From contig JAAAIG010000232.1 of the NCBI GenBank assembly GCA_015852425.1, positions 2,807-45,921 of the forward strand: a stretch of DNA of 43,115 bases, given 5' to 3'. Both the position numbers and the translations under genes were made by a program. Source of the stretch: Gryganskiella cystojenkinii. Its lineage: Eukaryota; Mortierellomycota; Mortierellomycetes; Mortierellales; Mortierellaceae. The notes beneath the pieces are model-generated. The model made no database searches. It worked only from the letters and a program-made list of their open reading frames with translations, and was not told where the DNA came from. Of the stretch, positions 13,301 through 22,901 are shown piece after piece; position 1 is the first letter of the stretch; the number at the start of each line of letters is the position of its first letter.

Positions 13301-15081
13301 AATTCGAGAAGTCCAGATGCTCCAACGTCAACTTGCACTCGTCTGCGAGCTTGACGATCTCCTCCCTAAAGATATGCGCTCCGCCGGGAGCCGAGAATTT
13401 CCTCAGCCGTTGACAAGCCTTTCCAAGCGCAGCCAGGTTACAGTTTTGGAAATCGTGTGACTGCAAAACCAAGGTCTCGAGGGTGGCGCCATGTTGACGA
13501 GTGAGGACATCGATCGTGTGAACGAGTTCATGACCCTGACTGATTTCTCGATGATTCTCAACATGGAATAGTTTGATGCCAGTTTGGGACCTGACAAATG
13601 AGGCCAGGGCGGGGTCAGTGACAGAATATGTCTCGGGAAAGGCCTGCCAGTGGGTCGCAATCTTGAGGGATTCAATCCGATGACAGGTAAAAGCCAGAGT
13701 CGCGATCAAGCTGTCCGTCACGGTTGCGAAACGCAAATCCACATAGACGAGACTCTGCGTTTGTTCCATCGTCAGAGGCCAGAGTGACAAAAAGAGACGG
13801 CAGGTCGATTCCAGCGAGGACGAGGACGAGGACGAGGACGAAGTCACACGCGAATGCTGGGCTGACTCTTCCTCAGGGACAAACGGTTGTTGGAATGCAA
13901 AAGTATGAACGGTCGCCGAGCTACTACTGCTCCCTTCATCTGCATCTGTTTCAGTCATGGTCGCTTCCAAGAGTCCTTGGGTAGTCTCATGTTCCACGAT
14001 CACATCCTGAGCCATCTCCTCTTCGATCAAATATGTGGCAATTTCGGCGATGGGACCAGCGTCTGAACTAGAAATGCCGATAGGTAGGCTATCGTTGAAG
14101 GGGTCATGAATGTCAGCCGATCGCGCTGGCGCTGGTGCTGACTCTGTCGGGAGAGTACTGGTGCTCGCCGAGGAACTTTGTGAGCTTGAGCCAGTCGCTA
14201 TTGCCTCTTCGTCGGCCTCCCCGGTGCCTTCCAAGACTACCATGCCGTCTTCAGATGTCGCAGCAGCCGCAACCAAGGCCTCGGCTTCCGCATCCACGTT
14301 TCCATACATGTCCTCAGCCGCTGCAAATAGATTGTTGACCGAGTTTGTGGTGAAATTCGCAAACAGACACCGAGGCAACCTGGGAGAAAGACAGTGAACA
14401 AAATCGTTCAAGTACGGTCGACTGATCAACAGATGACGGATCAAAAAATCCTTGGGGGTTTCGTTTCTAGTCCATCGGAACCCGGTCAGGGTCTGTATGT
14501 TGACTTCGGGCAGATCAAACGTATCCTGGACCCATTTCAGATTCACACTCCTGGCAAAGGTCGCATAAGGCAAAAGAGTCTTGGTAGGGTCCATGCAACC
14601 TTGGAAGAGTGTTCGAAGCAAGAGCATGGACCCGTGCTTGTCCATGACGCGACCCTCGGTCTCAAACTGGTAGGTGAACAGATAACTCCAAGGATGTCGG
14701 TAGAGTTCTTGAAGGGCTGGTCGAGTCCATTGACGAACAGTCAGGGCGCAGTTCAAGAGATCCTGGGGGTGACGCGAGAGGTGCATAAAGATCAGAATCA
14801 TGAGATCAACGGGTAGGATCTGGTTCTCGTCCCGAAGTTGTTGATGAAAGTTGGGTACCGTGAGGGTTTCCTGCTCTTCTGGGATCATGTCGGAAGCACT
14901 GTCAGTTTGATATGTGAAGGGAAAAAAGGAAACGAGGCAAGGGAGTAATTAATCATCGATTCATCATTTCTTTCACTTTTAGTAAATAAAAAAACCGTCG
15001 TCAATCTTACGCGGACCGATCCATGGTCACAGATGGGGTCGTGCCCTCGTCTGGACTCTGCTCACACAAAGACGGGGACAT
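10323..15081 (-). CDS. Giant F-box and leucine-rich-repeat protein
   Basis: This is a probable substrate adaptor of an SCF ubiquitin ligase, of 1548 residues. A short first exon (15011-15081) is joined by a 112-bp GTAAGA...ACAG intron to one very long exon (10323-14898). The first exon keeps the frame and gives an ATG before the internal one at 14888, so I prefer the longer form. The F-box lies near residues 51-92 (ILPVDLMILIFMHLS then WTRPALQELYRHPW). LRR-like units such as LEHLDFSNSDI, LEMLDVNHWQF and LRYLNISYTNV occupy about 395-720. They are followed by a disordered, acidic, Ser/Thr-rich stretch of about 570 residues. One more LRR-like unit (LEQVHIECCSQL) appears near 1320, before an acidic and Ser-rich tail. 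The substrate cannot be predicted. The architecture is an F-box/LRR (AMN1/FBXL-like) protein with large low-complexity insertions. Confidence 0.85.
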
Positions 15082-17067
15082 CTACTTTTCAAAAGAAAAA
15101 TAACAATAAAAAGGGCGTGGGAACTGGGCATAAGTATATTATACGGGCAATGGTTGTTTAGTGCATGAATGAAACGAGTCTATTTCAAGCTCTTATGGGT
15201 GTGATCACGAACAGTCTGTCCTTTTTGTTAAAAGAACCCCCTCGTGCTTTCCCCATTCTTCTCTCTCTGTCTACACCTTCCTCGTGCCCAACCTTTCTCA
15301 CTACGTTAGGACCACCCTGTCGACCACTACCCTCACCATGAACAAGTGGGTCATAATGGTCGCTGAGCACACGTAACCGTCATGACATAAAACAAGGAAA
15401 GCACCCTGTTCATTGTTTCTCTCGATCCATAAAAAAAACTGTCTGGAACGGAAAGCATGAAAATATGAAAATAAAGGGGGGTGACCACAAATCGCAAGAA
15501 AAACGTAAATAGGTAGACGAGGACAACAGGACTGGGATGAAAGGATGAATTTGTGGGACAAAATGGAAGATCGAGCAAGAGGCCGACTGGTTGCTTTGGG
15601 GGTAAGAAGGGCGGAGAAGGAGGCTGGAAGGGGGAAGAGGGGCAGATTGACTGTCGGTTGGTTGGTCCGGCTACTTTGGTTGGTTGGGTTGTGTTGGCTG
15701 GGTCGGGTCCTTTTTTCTTTTTTTGTTGTCGTAATGTGCTTGGCCACCCTCTCCGGCTAAGCGACATTCTTTTTCTTCTTCTCTTGGCTCACTTGAGCTG
15801 TTTAGTCAAAAAAAGCTGCTCCTTACCTCGGTCGAGAAGAAAAGAGATTCGTTTTCGTACTCCAAGCGCGTTTGGTGAATAATATTCTTTTTGCGTAACA
15901 GGAAAAAAAAGCTTCTTTTGTGCGTCTGACGGTCGGTCGAGGATGAGAGTCGTGTGAGCGATGTTGAAAGTTCGTTGAAAAATATGTTTTTGTGGTTGTG
16001 TAAGGATGTTGAAGATGGTTTTCTATGAGTTATTGCTGTGCTTGATATTGGGCTGGATGGTTACGTTGGTTCTTTGTTCTTTGTTGGGATTGGTAGTTGT
16101 TGATGTTGTCGCTTTGAGAGAAAATGTCCTTTTCTTTGTACGGTATTCTTCTTTTTTTTTTTGTTTCTTTCGGATTGTTGCTATAGTTGTTGCGTGGGTC
16201 AAGCAGGGGCCGAAAGAGAGTGAAGACAGAGAGAAGAAGAAAAAAAGGAAAAAGAGTCGGAAAAGCGATTGATCTTCAGGGTCAGGAGCACCACATGTAT
16301 AGGACCGGGGACTCTGGCCGGGGACGAGGAAGGGTGGGTTTCTCCAGGGTTGTAAACGATTCTCAAAAGAGAAAAAGAGAGAGAGAGAGAAAGAGATGAA
16401 TGTAGGAAGAGAGGAAGGGAAAGTAGGGAAAGAAGGTGCAAAGAGTGTGACGATGGATGTGAATAGGTGGCAAAGTATTAAACGAGCAGAGAGGAAAGAA
16501 AGGGGAACACGGGAGAAAAGTAAAGAGAGGTGAAAGAAGGAAAGACGGAAAGGGGGAGTAGTGAAAGAAGGGAGGGGTAGCGAACAGCGCACAGCGCAAT
16601 GTCACTTTTTTTCGACGGGTGACCCGTCTCGATGGCACCATTCGACCCACAGTCCTCTTCCCTTCTCTCTCTTTTGTTCTTTTTTGTTCGCCACAACTCT
16701 TCGGGCTCCCTTTGCCGACTCTTCTTGCCACTATCCCTTTTCTCCACAAGCTACTTGTCCTTGTCTCTCCTCGCCCTCGCCACCACAACCGAGACCTTGT
16801 CCTCGTTTGTCCGTTGCTCTTCCCCTGGCGCGCAAGAAAAAAAATGACCGCGTGACTGCGCGAATAAATGAGGTAAAACCAAAAAAGAAAACCTTGTGTC
16901 ACGCAATGCAAAGGCGAAATGAACTGGTTCCCCCAATTGGGGGTCCAGATCCGTTGTCCGGTAGGACCGTCATGGGCGCAATACCTCTTTTCCACAATCC
17001 TCATATTTTTTTTTATTTTTTTAGGCCTTTTTACTTTGAAAACGAGAAAGAAAAAGAAAAGAAAAAA
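15082..17067. other. Two-kilobase non-coding region with polypurine tract
   Basis: No credible gene is seen. The region is upstream of the giant F-box gene and downstream of the coiled-coil gene, so it may hold a long promoter/leader and a 3' UTR. From about 16180 to 16580 the + strand is strongly purine-rich (A/G), with a GA microsatellite near 16376-16391. Its complement is a CT tract. The open frames here encode only low-complexity Ser/Phe/Leu or Lys/Arg sequence and look like by-products of the base skew. Confidence 0.5.
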
Positions 17068-18312
17068 CTACCGGATATTGTTGATGATGGCATCTACTCG
17101 ACTAGCATACCCGGCACGGACACCCTCTCGGCTCCTCTTGGAAGAGCTACTGCTCGAGGTCGTGGTCTCACTTGAAGAAGCATCATCATCCCTTGATGGG
17201 GCCCGGAATACCGGTGCGGTATCAGCCTTGGCGAGGTACGACTTTGTTTCCGATGGCTCTGTAGTCTGAGGAGTGACAACTGAGTTTGTTCCTCTTGTTC
17301 CCGCACTCGATCCTGCAGAGGTGGTGCCTGAACCTGCAGCCGCCGCTTCTTTGGCCTCGATAGCGACTAGCCAAGCCGGTTTAGAACCCGAAGATCCTCC
17401 TGCACCTGCTCTCGCCGCCGCCGCCGACGCCGCCGCTGCAGCAGCGACTATCTCGTCCTTTGACTGCTCCTCTTTCTCGACCCTTTTTTGCTTCTGGTCA
17501 GCCGTCACCCCCGGTGGTGTGACCAGAGTGAGTCTCGTCGCCAGCGCCGACTCTTTCACCTTGTGTTTCTCGTTTTCGTTGATCAACTCCTGTAGTCTGA
17601 CCCTCTCCTCCTTTTCAATCTCTCGCAATCGGACCTGGGTCTCCTTTTGCAACTCCTCGATGCGAACTTTTTCGTCCTTGGCAATTTCACATTGACGGAT
17701 ACGTTCCTCCCGTTCGATTTCCTTGACCCGGATGTGTTCTTCTTTTGCGAGTTCAAGACTCTGGATCTTTTCGGAAAAGTCCGTGAGTTGTTTGAGTAAT
17801 GAGAGTTGGTGGGTCAGGAGGCGGTCTCGTCTTGTGGGGAGGACAGAGTCGAGCTCAAAGAGAATCAAGGAACGAAACTTGAGCCAAGAAGTCTCGGATC
17901 GGATCCAGAGTCGTAAAGCGAGTGGGTGGTGTGGAGGGGTATCATCGCTGTTATTGCTGCTGTTACTAGATGGGAGAGGAAATGTCGGCTTGATTGAAGC
18001 TGGAGACGAGAACGAGGACGGCAGAGAAAAGGATGGTGTTGTCGGCGGTGAACAGAGTTGTGCAGAATTACTGTCTGTCACCGATAATGACGAGGCTTCC
18101 TCGGGGACGACTTTAGTCTCTCCCGACGATGGAACCTCCTGGACTGTTGGTTCATCCGAGGAGAGATTGGCGGCACGCTTGACCATTGATTCCTCGAGGG
18201 TCACATGAGCTTGAATCATGGGCAAGTAATCCTCCAGGACTTGTCGATCTCGATCGACAGAATCCATGTCCGTTTGGATCGACTTGTAAAGAGTCAAGAG
18301 TTGCTCCATCAT
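17068..18312 (-). CDS. Coiled-coil protein of unknown function
   Basis: I do not recognise this 414-residue protein. An N-terminal helix-prone block (EQLLTLYKSIQTDMDSVDRD) is followed by a Ser/Pro-rich stretch. Residues about 130-180 form a more ordered segment (LALRLWIRSETSWLKFRSL). A long, highly charged Glu/Arg/Lys helix of about 85 residues follows (EIEREERIRQCEIAKDEKVR), typical of a coiled coil or single alpha-helix. The tail is Ala-rich, then Ser/Thr-rich, with a basic end. The ATG pair at 18312/18309 is the first in frame, but the frame is open for 11 more codons upstream, back to a CCACCCAG that could be a splice acceptor. A further 5' exon is therefore possible. Codon use and the sustained frame argue for a real gene. 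Confidence 0.7.
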   Translation of the reverse strand: MMEQLLTLYKSIQTDMDSVDRDRQVLEDYLPMIQAHVTLEESMVKRAANLSSDEPTVQEVPSSGETKVVPEEASSLSVTDSNSAQLCSPPTTPSFSLPSSFSSPASIKPTFPLPSSNSSNNSDDTPPHHPLALRLWIRSETSWLKFRSLILFELDSVLPTRRDRLLTHQLSLLKQLTDFSEKIQSLELAKEEHIRVKEIEREERIRQCEIAKDEKVRIEELQKETQVRLREIEKEERVRLQELINENEKHKVKESALATRLTLVTPPGVTADQKQKRVEKEEQSKDEIVAAAAAASAAAARAGAGGSSGSKPAWLVAIEAKEAAAAGSGTTSAGSSAGTRGTNSVVTPQTTEPSETKSYLAKADTAPVFRAPSRDDDASSSETTTSSSSSSKRSREGVRAGYASRVDAIINNIR

Positions 18313-19912
18313 TGCTTGATCTTTTTGTTTCCCTTGATGCGGCCCCTGGGTGGAATGGTGTTATGGAGAGATTGTGGGAATGGGATAAAATGGAAATCTG
18401 CATGGTGTATTGGTGGGGGTCACGAGTCAATTAGTTTTGCCACCAATTTCTAATCATTACCACAATGCAGACTTTTTCTTGGTCTTTTTTCAGGCACAGA
18501 TTCTTTCTTTCAACATGTCATAGCATGGTGAAAGACTTTGGTTTGGTTTTTGATTTTTTGGTATTATGAGTTATTTATTGTTTTTGGAGAATGCTGGAGG
18601 GTTTTTTGAATGTTTTTGTTGTGTGTTGTTGGCTGTGTGGTTGAAAGAAACAATGCAAAGAGGGTTGGACTAGACTAAATATACAGGGTGGAGTGGGGAT
18701 TATTTTTGTTTGTGGTGTTGAAAGCAAAAGCAAAAGAAGCAAAGAAAAAATAAACTCTAGAGAGATCGTCGTCAAAGGCAACCGCCGTCGTTATCGTTGG
18801 CCGCTTGGAAATCCTTCTTGAGGTAGAGTCGGTTCGATATTTTTTTTATGGTTCGAGGGCGGGGACCCGTTGTTCGATGATCGCTTGTCGAGGGGTAGTA
18901 TTCGAGTTCGTACAAATGGTGGGGGAAGAGCAAGATAAAATATTGAAAAGAGAGGATAGAAAAACAAGGGAATAAAAAGAAAGAGAAAGAGTTGCTGGAG
19001 AAGTCGTATTGTGAAGCCCCTTCGTTATCGTTTCCGAGACCGATAATAATTACGACTGCTCTGATTGCGATTGCTCGGCCTTTTCAGCTTTGCGACATGC
19101 TAGACACTAAGAGAACACATAACAACATGTTCAGCAACTCTGGTACTATTTACAATGTGAATAAAAAGAGAGAGAGGAAGAGGGATGGGGAGGGAAATGG
19201 TTGGCGAAATGAAATAAAAGGATGGGAAAAAGAAACCAGCTCTCCCACACACAAAGGAGAAAAGGAAATGAAAAAAGAAAAGAGAGATATCATCGTTCGA
19301 AACAAAGCTTAGCTTCCTTCCTTGCTGGACTGTCGTTGTGTCATCGTTCGTCGTTCATATAAAAACTTCGACTCTTCTTCTGCACTCGAGTCCAAAACTC
19401 CTTCTCATCGATCAAGGATAAGTGAGATTCTGTTGAGGTTGTTGCGACAAGTTGTCTTGAGTGAAAAATGCCTATGTCTGGACCAAGTTCAAAAGAGAGG
19501 TTTGCGGGGTGGTGGCTGTACCGCAAGGCTGTGATGTTGTTGTCGTTGATGAATTGTGCTAGTGGGTTAAGGTCGATTAGATCGTCCTCGGGTATCCATC
19601 CAAAAAGAGGATTAAATCGAATGGATACAAGAGTGAAAAGAAAAAGGGTAGCAAGAGAAGATGAAAGGGGGTTATCGTCGCCACCCACCCAAACTACGAC
19701 TTTCACCGTGCTCTTACTGCCCAATTATTTTTTTTTCTCAAATAGCAGCTGACATATCTTACTTCCCCATTCTGATAGTCCGACTTCATCTCAACAAACA
19801 CCCTTCTCCCCTCTTGAACTGCTTCTCGACAAAATAATGTGGGGCAGTGGCTTTTCAAACAAATGGTGACAATGTGGTGTAGGGGGGTCAGCAAGAACAA
19901 CAGCAAAGAAAA
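18313..19912. other. Long intergenic region before the coiled-coil gene
   Basis: This holds the leader and promoter of the coiled-coil gene and the 3' flank of the zinc-finger gene. On the minus strand a TATATTTAG element (about 18675-18683) precedes a pyrimidine- and AC-rich leader containing short upstream ATG frames. The 127-codon minus-strand frame at 19341-19724 has no recognisable domain, so I do not call it. Purine-rich A/G stretches occur around 18930-18990 and 19150-19290. Confidence 0.45.
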
Positions 19913-21691
19913 TCACAAATGGCTCACTTGATCCAAATCCTGATCCTCGTCCTCGTCGTATTCGTCATCGTGCTCAGCACCCTCGTTGCAGGCCGCGGTA
20001 CGGGCCAGATGGCGCTTGAAGGCATCGGATCGGCCACATTGGGCACCGCAGGTTCGGCAGGTAAACATCTTCTCGGGCGAGTGGCGGCTACGCATATGAC
20101 GCTCGAGGTCATGACGACGAGCAAAAGTCCAGTGACACTTCGCTCCCTTGGTATCGACAAAGGTGCACTCGTGAGGTCTCAACCCCTCGTGGGTCGCACG
20201 ATGCGAGCGCAGGTTGAAGGGGCGAGTAAAAGTCTTGTCGCACTGGCTGCACTTGTAGCGGGCCTTGATATGGGGATCATTCTCATGTCCCTCGGGGACA
20301 ATGCGGGAGGCTTCCTCGGAGGTGATACGACGACGACGAACTCGCTTGGCGGGCTGGAATCCAACCTTGGTGGGACTCTGAGTAGTCTTGCGGGGGGCGA
20401 CACGAACCGATGGTGCCTGGACATCCGTGCCAGCAATCTTGGCCGCGGCAAAAGGGTGGAAACGACGTTTGTTAGGACTTGCGTTGTTACCCTGGGTCGG
20501 CTTTCGAGGCGCAATGCGCGTCCCGGGGACCGCGACCATCTTGGATGTGGTTGGGTCATTGTAGGTGACAGCGGGACTAACGACGTTCATTGTGGGTCCA
20601 TCCGCGATCATGAAGTTTTCGCCAAGCTTGAGCTCTACGGGCGATTGCTTAAGCTCCATCATGGGAGAGTCAAAGATCGCCTCATGCGGCGAGACCGTAA
20701 CGGAAGCCACAATGGGTGCAGCATGACGGAAAACCGTGCGCTCGGAGGTAGGTTCATCAGGGAAGAGCTGGAAATCCTGCTGTTGCCACAAATGGGCATG
20801 ACCAGAGTCCTGACCATCGAAATCAAAATCGAAGGTCTCGAGAGGTTGGCTGCTCGAGCTGCTGTTGAAGGAGTCATCGAAGGCGGGTTCCCAGGGAGAG
20901 ACTGAGGGGCTGGAGGAAGTGGAGAGCTCTTCATAGCCGATGTTATCAAACACGGTGGCATAGGGAGAGGAGACAGCCTCAATACCGGGAGTGCAGATGC
21001 TCATCGCAGGAGAGAGCTCGGGAGTGTTCTTGATCTCCATGGATTGTTGGACCAGAGCTTGCAGCTTTTGCTTGTTTGGGCTCACATCCCAGATACCCTC
21101 AGGCAAGTCAAACTTGTAGGGATTGGAGAGACCGTCGAGAAAATCGAAGTCGCCCATGTTCAGACCAAAAGTGTTATTGTTGTTGGACACGATGTTGACA
21201 GGGGGGCGGTCAGCGTCGGGGTTGTTGTAAAAGCCCAGACTCTTATTGCTGTTGGAGGTGCGGGTGTTCTTGTTGCCAATGTTGTTGTTGTTGATGTTGT
21301 TGATGTTGCTGTGGTTGTTGCTTGTAGTGTTGTTGTTGTGGTTTCCAGTGTGCTGGTGGTGGTCTGCGTGACCAACAAAGGCAGCTTGATGATGAGCATC
21401 GTCTTGAGCGAGACCGTCCATATTTCCTACCACGGAGGCAACAAGGTATGAAGCATGGTCAAAGTCCTCAAAGGGGCTGACAGCTTTGCTTGGGCTTGAA
21501 GAGCGGCTCGAGTTTGTGGTCGAGTTCGACGAGATATCGGAAATGAGAGCAGACTGCATGGCTAGGTGTTCTGCGGGAGTGTCAAGAGAAGAAAGATCGA
21601 AATAATCGTTAAATGACATGGACTCGATGCCAACAGTGGCGGCGGCGACGTCGGCGGCGGAAGTGCGGTTTGTTGACAATGATTGTGACAT
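19913..21691 (-). CDS. Three-finger C2H2 transcription factor, Crz1-like
   Basis: This is an intronless 592-residue nuclear regulator. The N-terminal two thirds is Ser/Asn/His-rich with acidic aromatic patches (DFDFDG, DFDFLDGL) that look like activation segments. Zinc fingers span about 479-560. Finger 1 is canonical (YKCSQCDKTFTRPFNLRSH). Finger 2 has a wide C-x9-C-x12-H-x4-H spacing (CHWTFARRHDLERH). Finger 3 is C-x2-C-x12-H-x6-C (GRSDAFKRHLARTAAC). The TFTRPFNLRSH and FARRHDLERH sequences and the C2HC last finger resemble Crz1/Prz1 calcineurin-responsive factors, but the orthology is inferred. A basic RRRR stretch (about 455) may be a nuclear signal. Upstream of it a basic motif is duplicated (RIAPRKPTQ and RVAPRKTTQ). 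The tail is acidic. A PSVRVA sequence only loosely matches a calcineurin docking site. Confidence 0.85.
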   Translation of the reverse strand: MSQSLSTNRTSAADVAAATVGIESMSFNDYFDLSSLDTPAEHLAMQSALISDISSNSTTNSSRSSSPSKAVSPFEDFDHASYLVASVVGNMDGLAQDDAHHQAAFVGHADHHQHTGNHNNNTTSNNHSNINNINNNNIGNKNTRTSNSNKSLGFYNNPDADRPPVNIVSNNNNTFGLNMGDFDFLDGLSNPYKFDLPEGIWDVSPNKQKLQALVQQSMEIKNTPELSPAMSICTPGIEAVSSPYATVFDNIGYEELSTSSSPSVSPWEPAFDDSFNSSSSSQPLETFDFDFDGQDSGHAHLWQQQDFQLFPDEPTSERTVFRHAAPIVASVTVSPHEAIFDSPMMELKQSPVELKLGENFMIADGPTMNVVSPAVTYNDPTTSKMVAVPGTRIAPRKPTQGNNASPNKRRFHPFAAAKIAGTDVQAPSVRVAPRKTTQSPTKVGFQPAKRVRRRRITSEEASRIVPEGHENDPHIKARYKCSQCDKTFTRPFNLRSHRATHEGLRPHECTFVDTKGAKCHWTFARRHDLERHMRSRHSPEKMFTCRTCGAQCGRSDAFKRHLARTAACNEGAEHDDEYDEDEDQDLDQVSHL

Positions 21692-22248
21692 TGAGCGGGA
21701 TAGATAGATACCTTTTTTTTTGTTTTTGTTCTTATGCGACTTTTTTTGGGCGATTTTTCGAGTTAAGGGGTGTGTTCGAGAGAGAGAGAGATAGACTTGA
21801 GAGCTGTGGTGGCAAAAAGAAAAGCAAAAAAGAAAGGGGCGGAAGAACTCCTGTTGACGGGCAACAACAACACACGAGGGGGGAGTGAAGTTTTATTGAT
21901 TCTCGGTCAACAACAACCAGAGAACCTCAAACGACACAGAGAAAGACGACAACACAACAACGTTGATGCTAAAGATCAATGCAACAAGGGCAACAGAGAT
22001 AAGAATCAAGGTATGGTTGAGTGCTCAATGTGTACTGGTGAGTAAGGGTGTGAGTGTTGAATGTGGATGGATGGATGGATAAAGGTAGAGGTGATGGTTG
22101 TTTTTTTGGTTTAGATCCAAGGTTTGAGGATGAGCGACTTGGTTTTGTGGGGGATTGAAAAAGGGATGGATTGTGAATGGGAAGAGAGGTTGGGCAGAAG
22201 AGGGGGAGAAAAAAAAAAGAAAAGAAAAGAAGAGAAGAGAGACAGGAA

Positions 22249-22260
22249 GGCGCGGCAGTT
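22249..22260. repeat. 12-nt direct repeat, copy 1
   Basis: GGCGCGGCAGTT stands out in A-rich sequence upstream of the zinc-finger gene. An exact second copy is at 22738-22749. Its reverse complement, AACTGCCGCGCC, could be a protein-binding site. Confidence 0.5.
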
Positions 22261-22737
22261 TTTATGCCAAAAAAAATTATTCTTGTCTTGGCAACACCTC
22301 CTTCAATCAATCTCAGCCACACCACGGTCCTCCCCTTCGATTTTGCCATTTTTTTGGTTTTTTTTTTTTTGTCGACCGTGGACAACAACCACTGTTCTTG
22401 AAATCATCCGTGATCCCTCCAAGCTCACACTACACTCACAATGAGTCTTTTCGTCAACCGCGGCAAGATAAGATGCTTCTTTTCATCGAAAAGAGGCAAA
22501 GTTCCGTGGGTGCCAGAAAAAACCCAATTGCTGTCTGTTCCCTTTTTTTTTTTTTTTTGAAATCCATAGTTAACAGCTGCGGAGATTTCTAGGATTTTGA
22601 TTGGTTGGCAGCATGAAGGAGCTCCAAATTGCTCTCAAAGACTCAAAAACGTCTACACGGCTTTAGTGCAGGAACTCGAGCTGGCTTTCACTGCCACACA
22701 CAAAGCTCCCCCAGCCAATTACTAATCGACATTCATG

Positions 22738-22749
22738 GGCGCGGCAGTT
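22738..22749. repeat. 12-nt direct repeat, copy 2
   Basis: This is the exact copy of the GC-rich 12-mer at 22249-22260, in the same orientation and 489 bp away, between the zinc-finger gene and RNA14. Confidence 0.5.
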
Positions 22750-22847
22750 ATCCTTGGAGTGCGAATAACTTTATCTGACAATTTTTATCGTCATAAATAA
22801 TTCTGAATAAGATATCCGATATTTTTAGAGGTGATTCTATTATTTTT

Positions 22848-22853
22848 TTTATT
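22848..22853 (-). terminator. Poly(A) signal of RNA14
   Basis: TTTATT on the + strand is AATAAA on the coding strand, about 50 nt after the RNA14 stop. Confidence 0.4.
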
Positions 22854-22901
22854 CTCGTTTGTTTCTATTGCAAAAATTGACTGCAACTGTCCATCAATCC
22901 A

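Larger units (their letters stand above)
21692..22901. other. Zinc-finger gene promoter/leader and RNA14 3' flank
   Basis: No gene is seen. The part next to the zinc-finger ATG is, on its coding strand, rich in TC and GTTGT, with a GAGAGAGAGAGA run (sense TC) near 21779-21790. GGAT units lie near 22065-22081 and long A or T runs at 22208-22218, 22360-22370 and 22542-22558. A GC-rich 12-mer occurs twice (22249 and 22738). TTTATT at 22848-22853, AATAAA on the minus strand, is 49 nt beyond the RNA14 stop. Confidence 0.5.

Noticed and set aside
16023..16592. 189-codon minus-strand frame in the 2-kb gap
   Set aside because: It is almost pure Ser/Phe/Leu/Pro from a CT tract, has no domain and no splice partners, and is a composition artefact of the polypurine strand.
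16561..17175. 204-codon plus-strand frame
   Set aside because: It is low complexity, runs antisense into the coiled-coil gene end, and has no recognisable motif.
19341..19724. 127-codon minus-strand frame between the zinc-finger and coiled-coil genes
   Set aside because: It has no family resemblance and no supporting splice sites, and an overlapping frame of similar length exists on the other strand.
19919..20905. 328-codon frame antisense to the zinc-finger gene
   Set aside because: It is a shadow of a GC-rich coding region. The zinc-finger frame explains the sequence fully.
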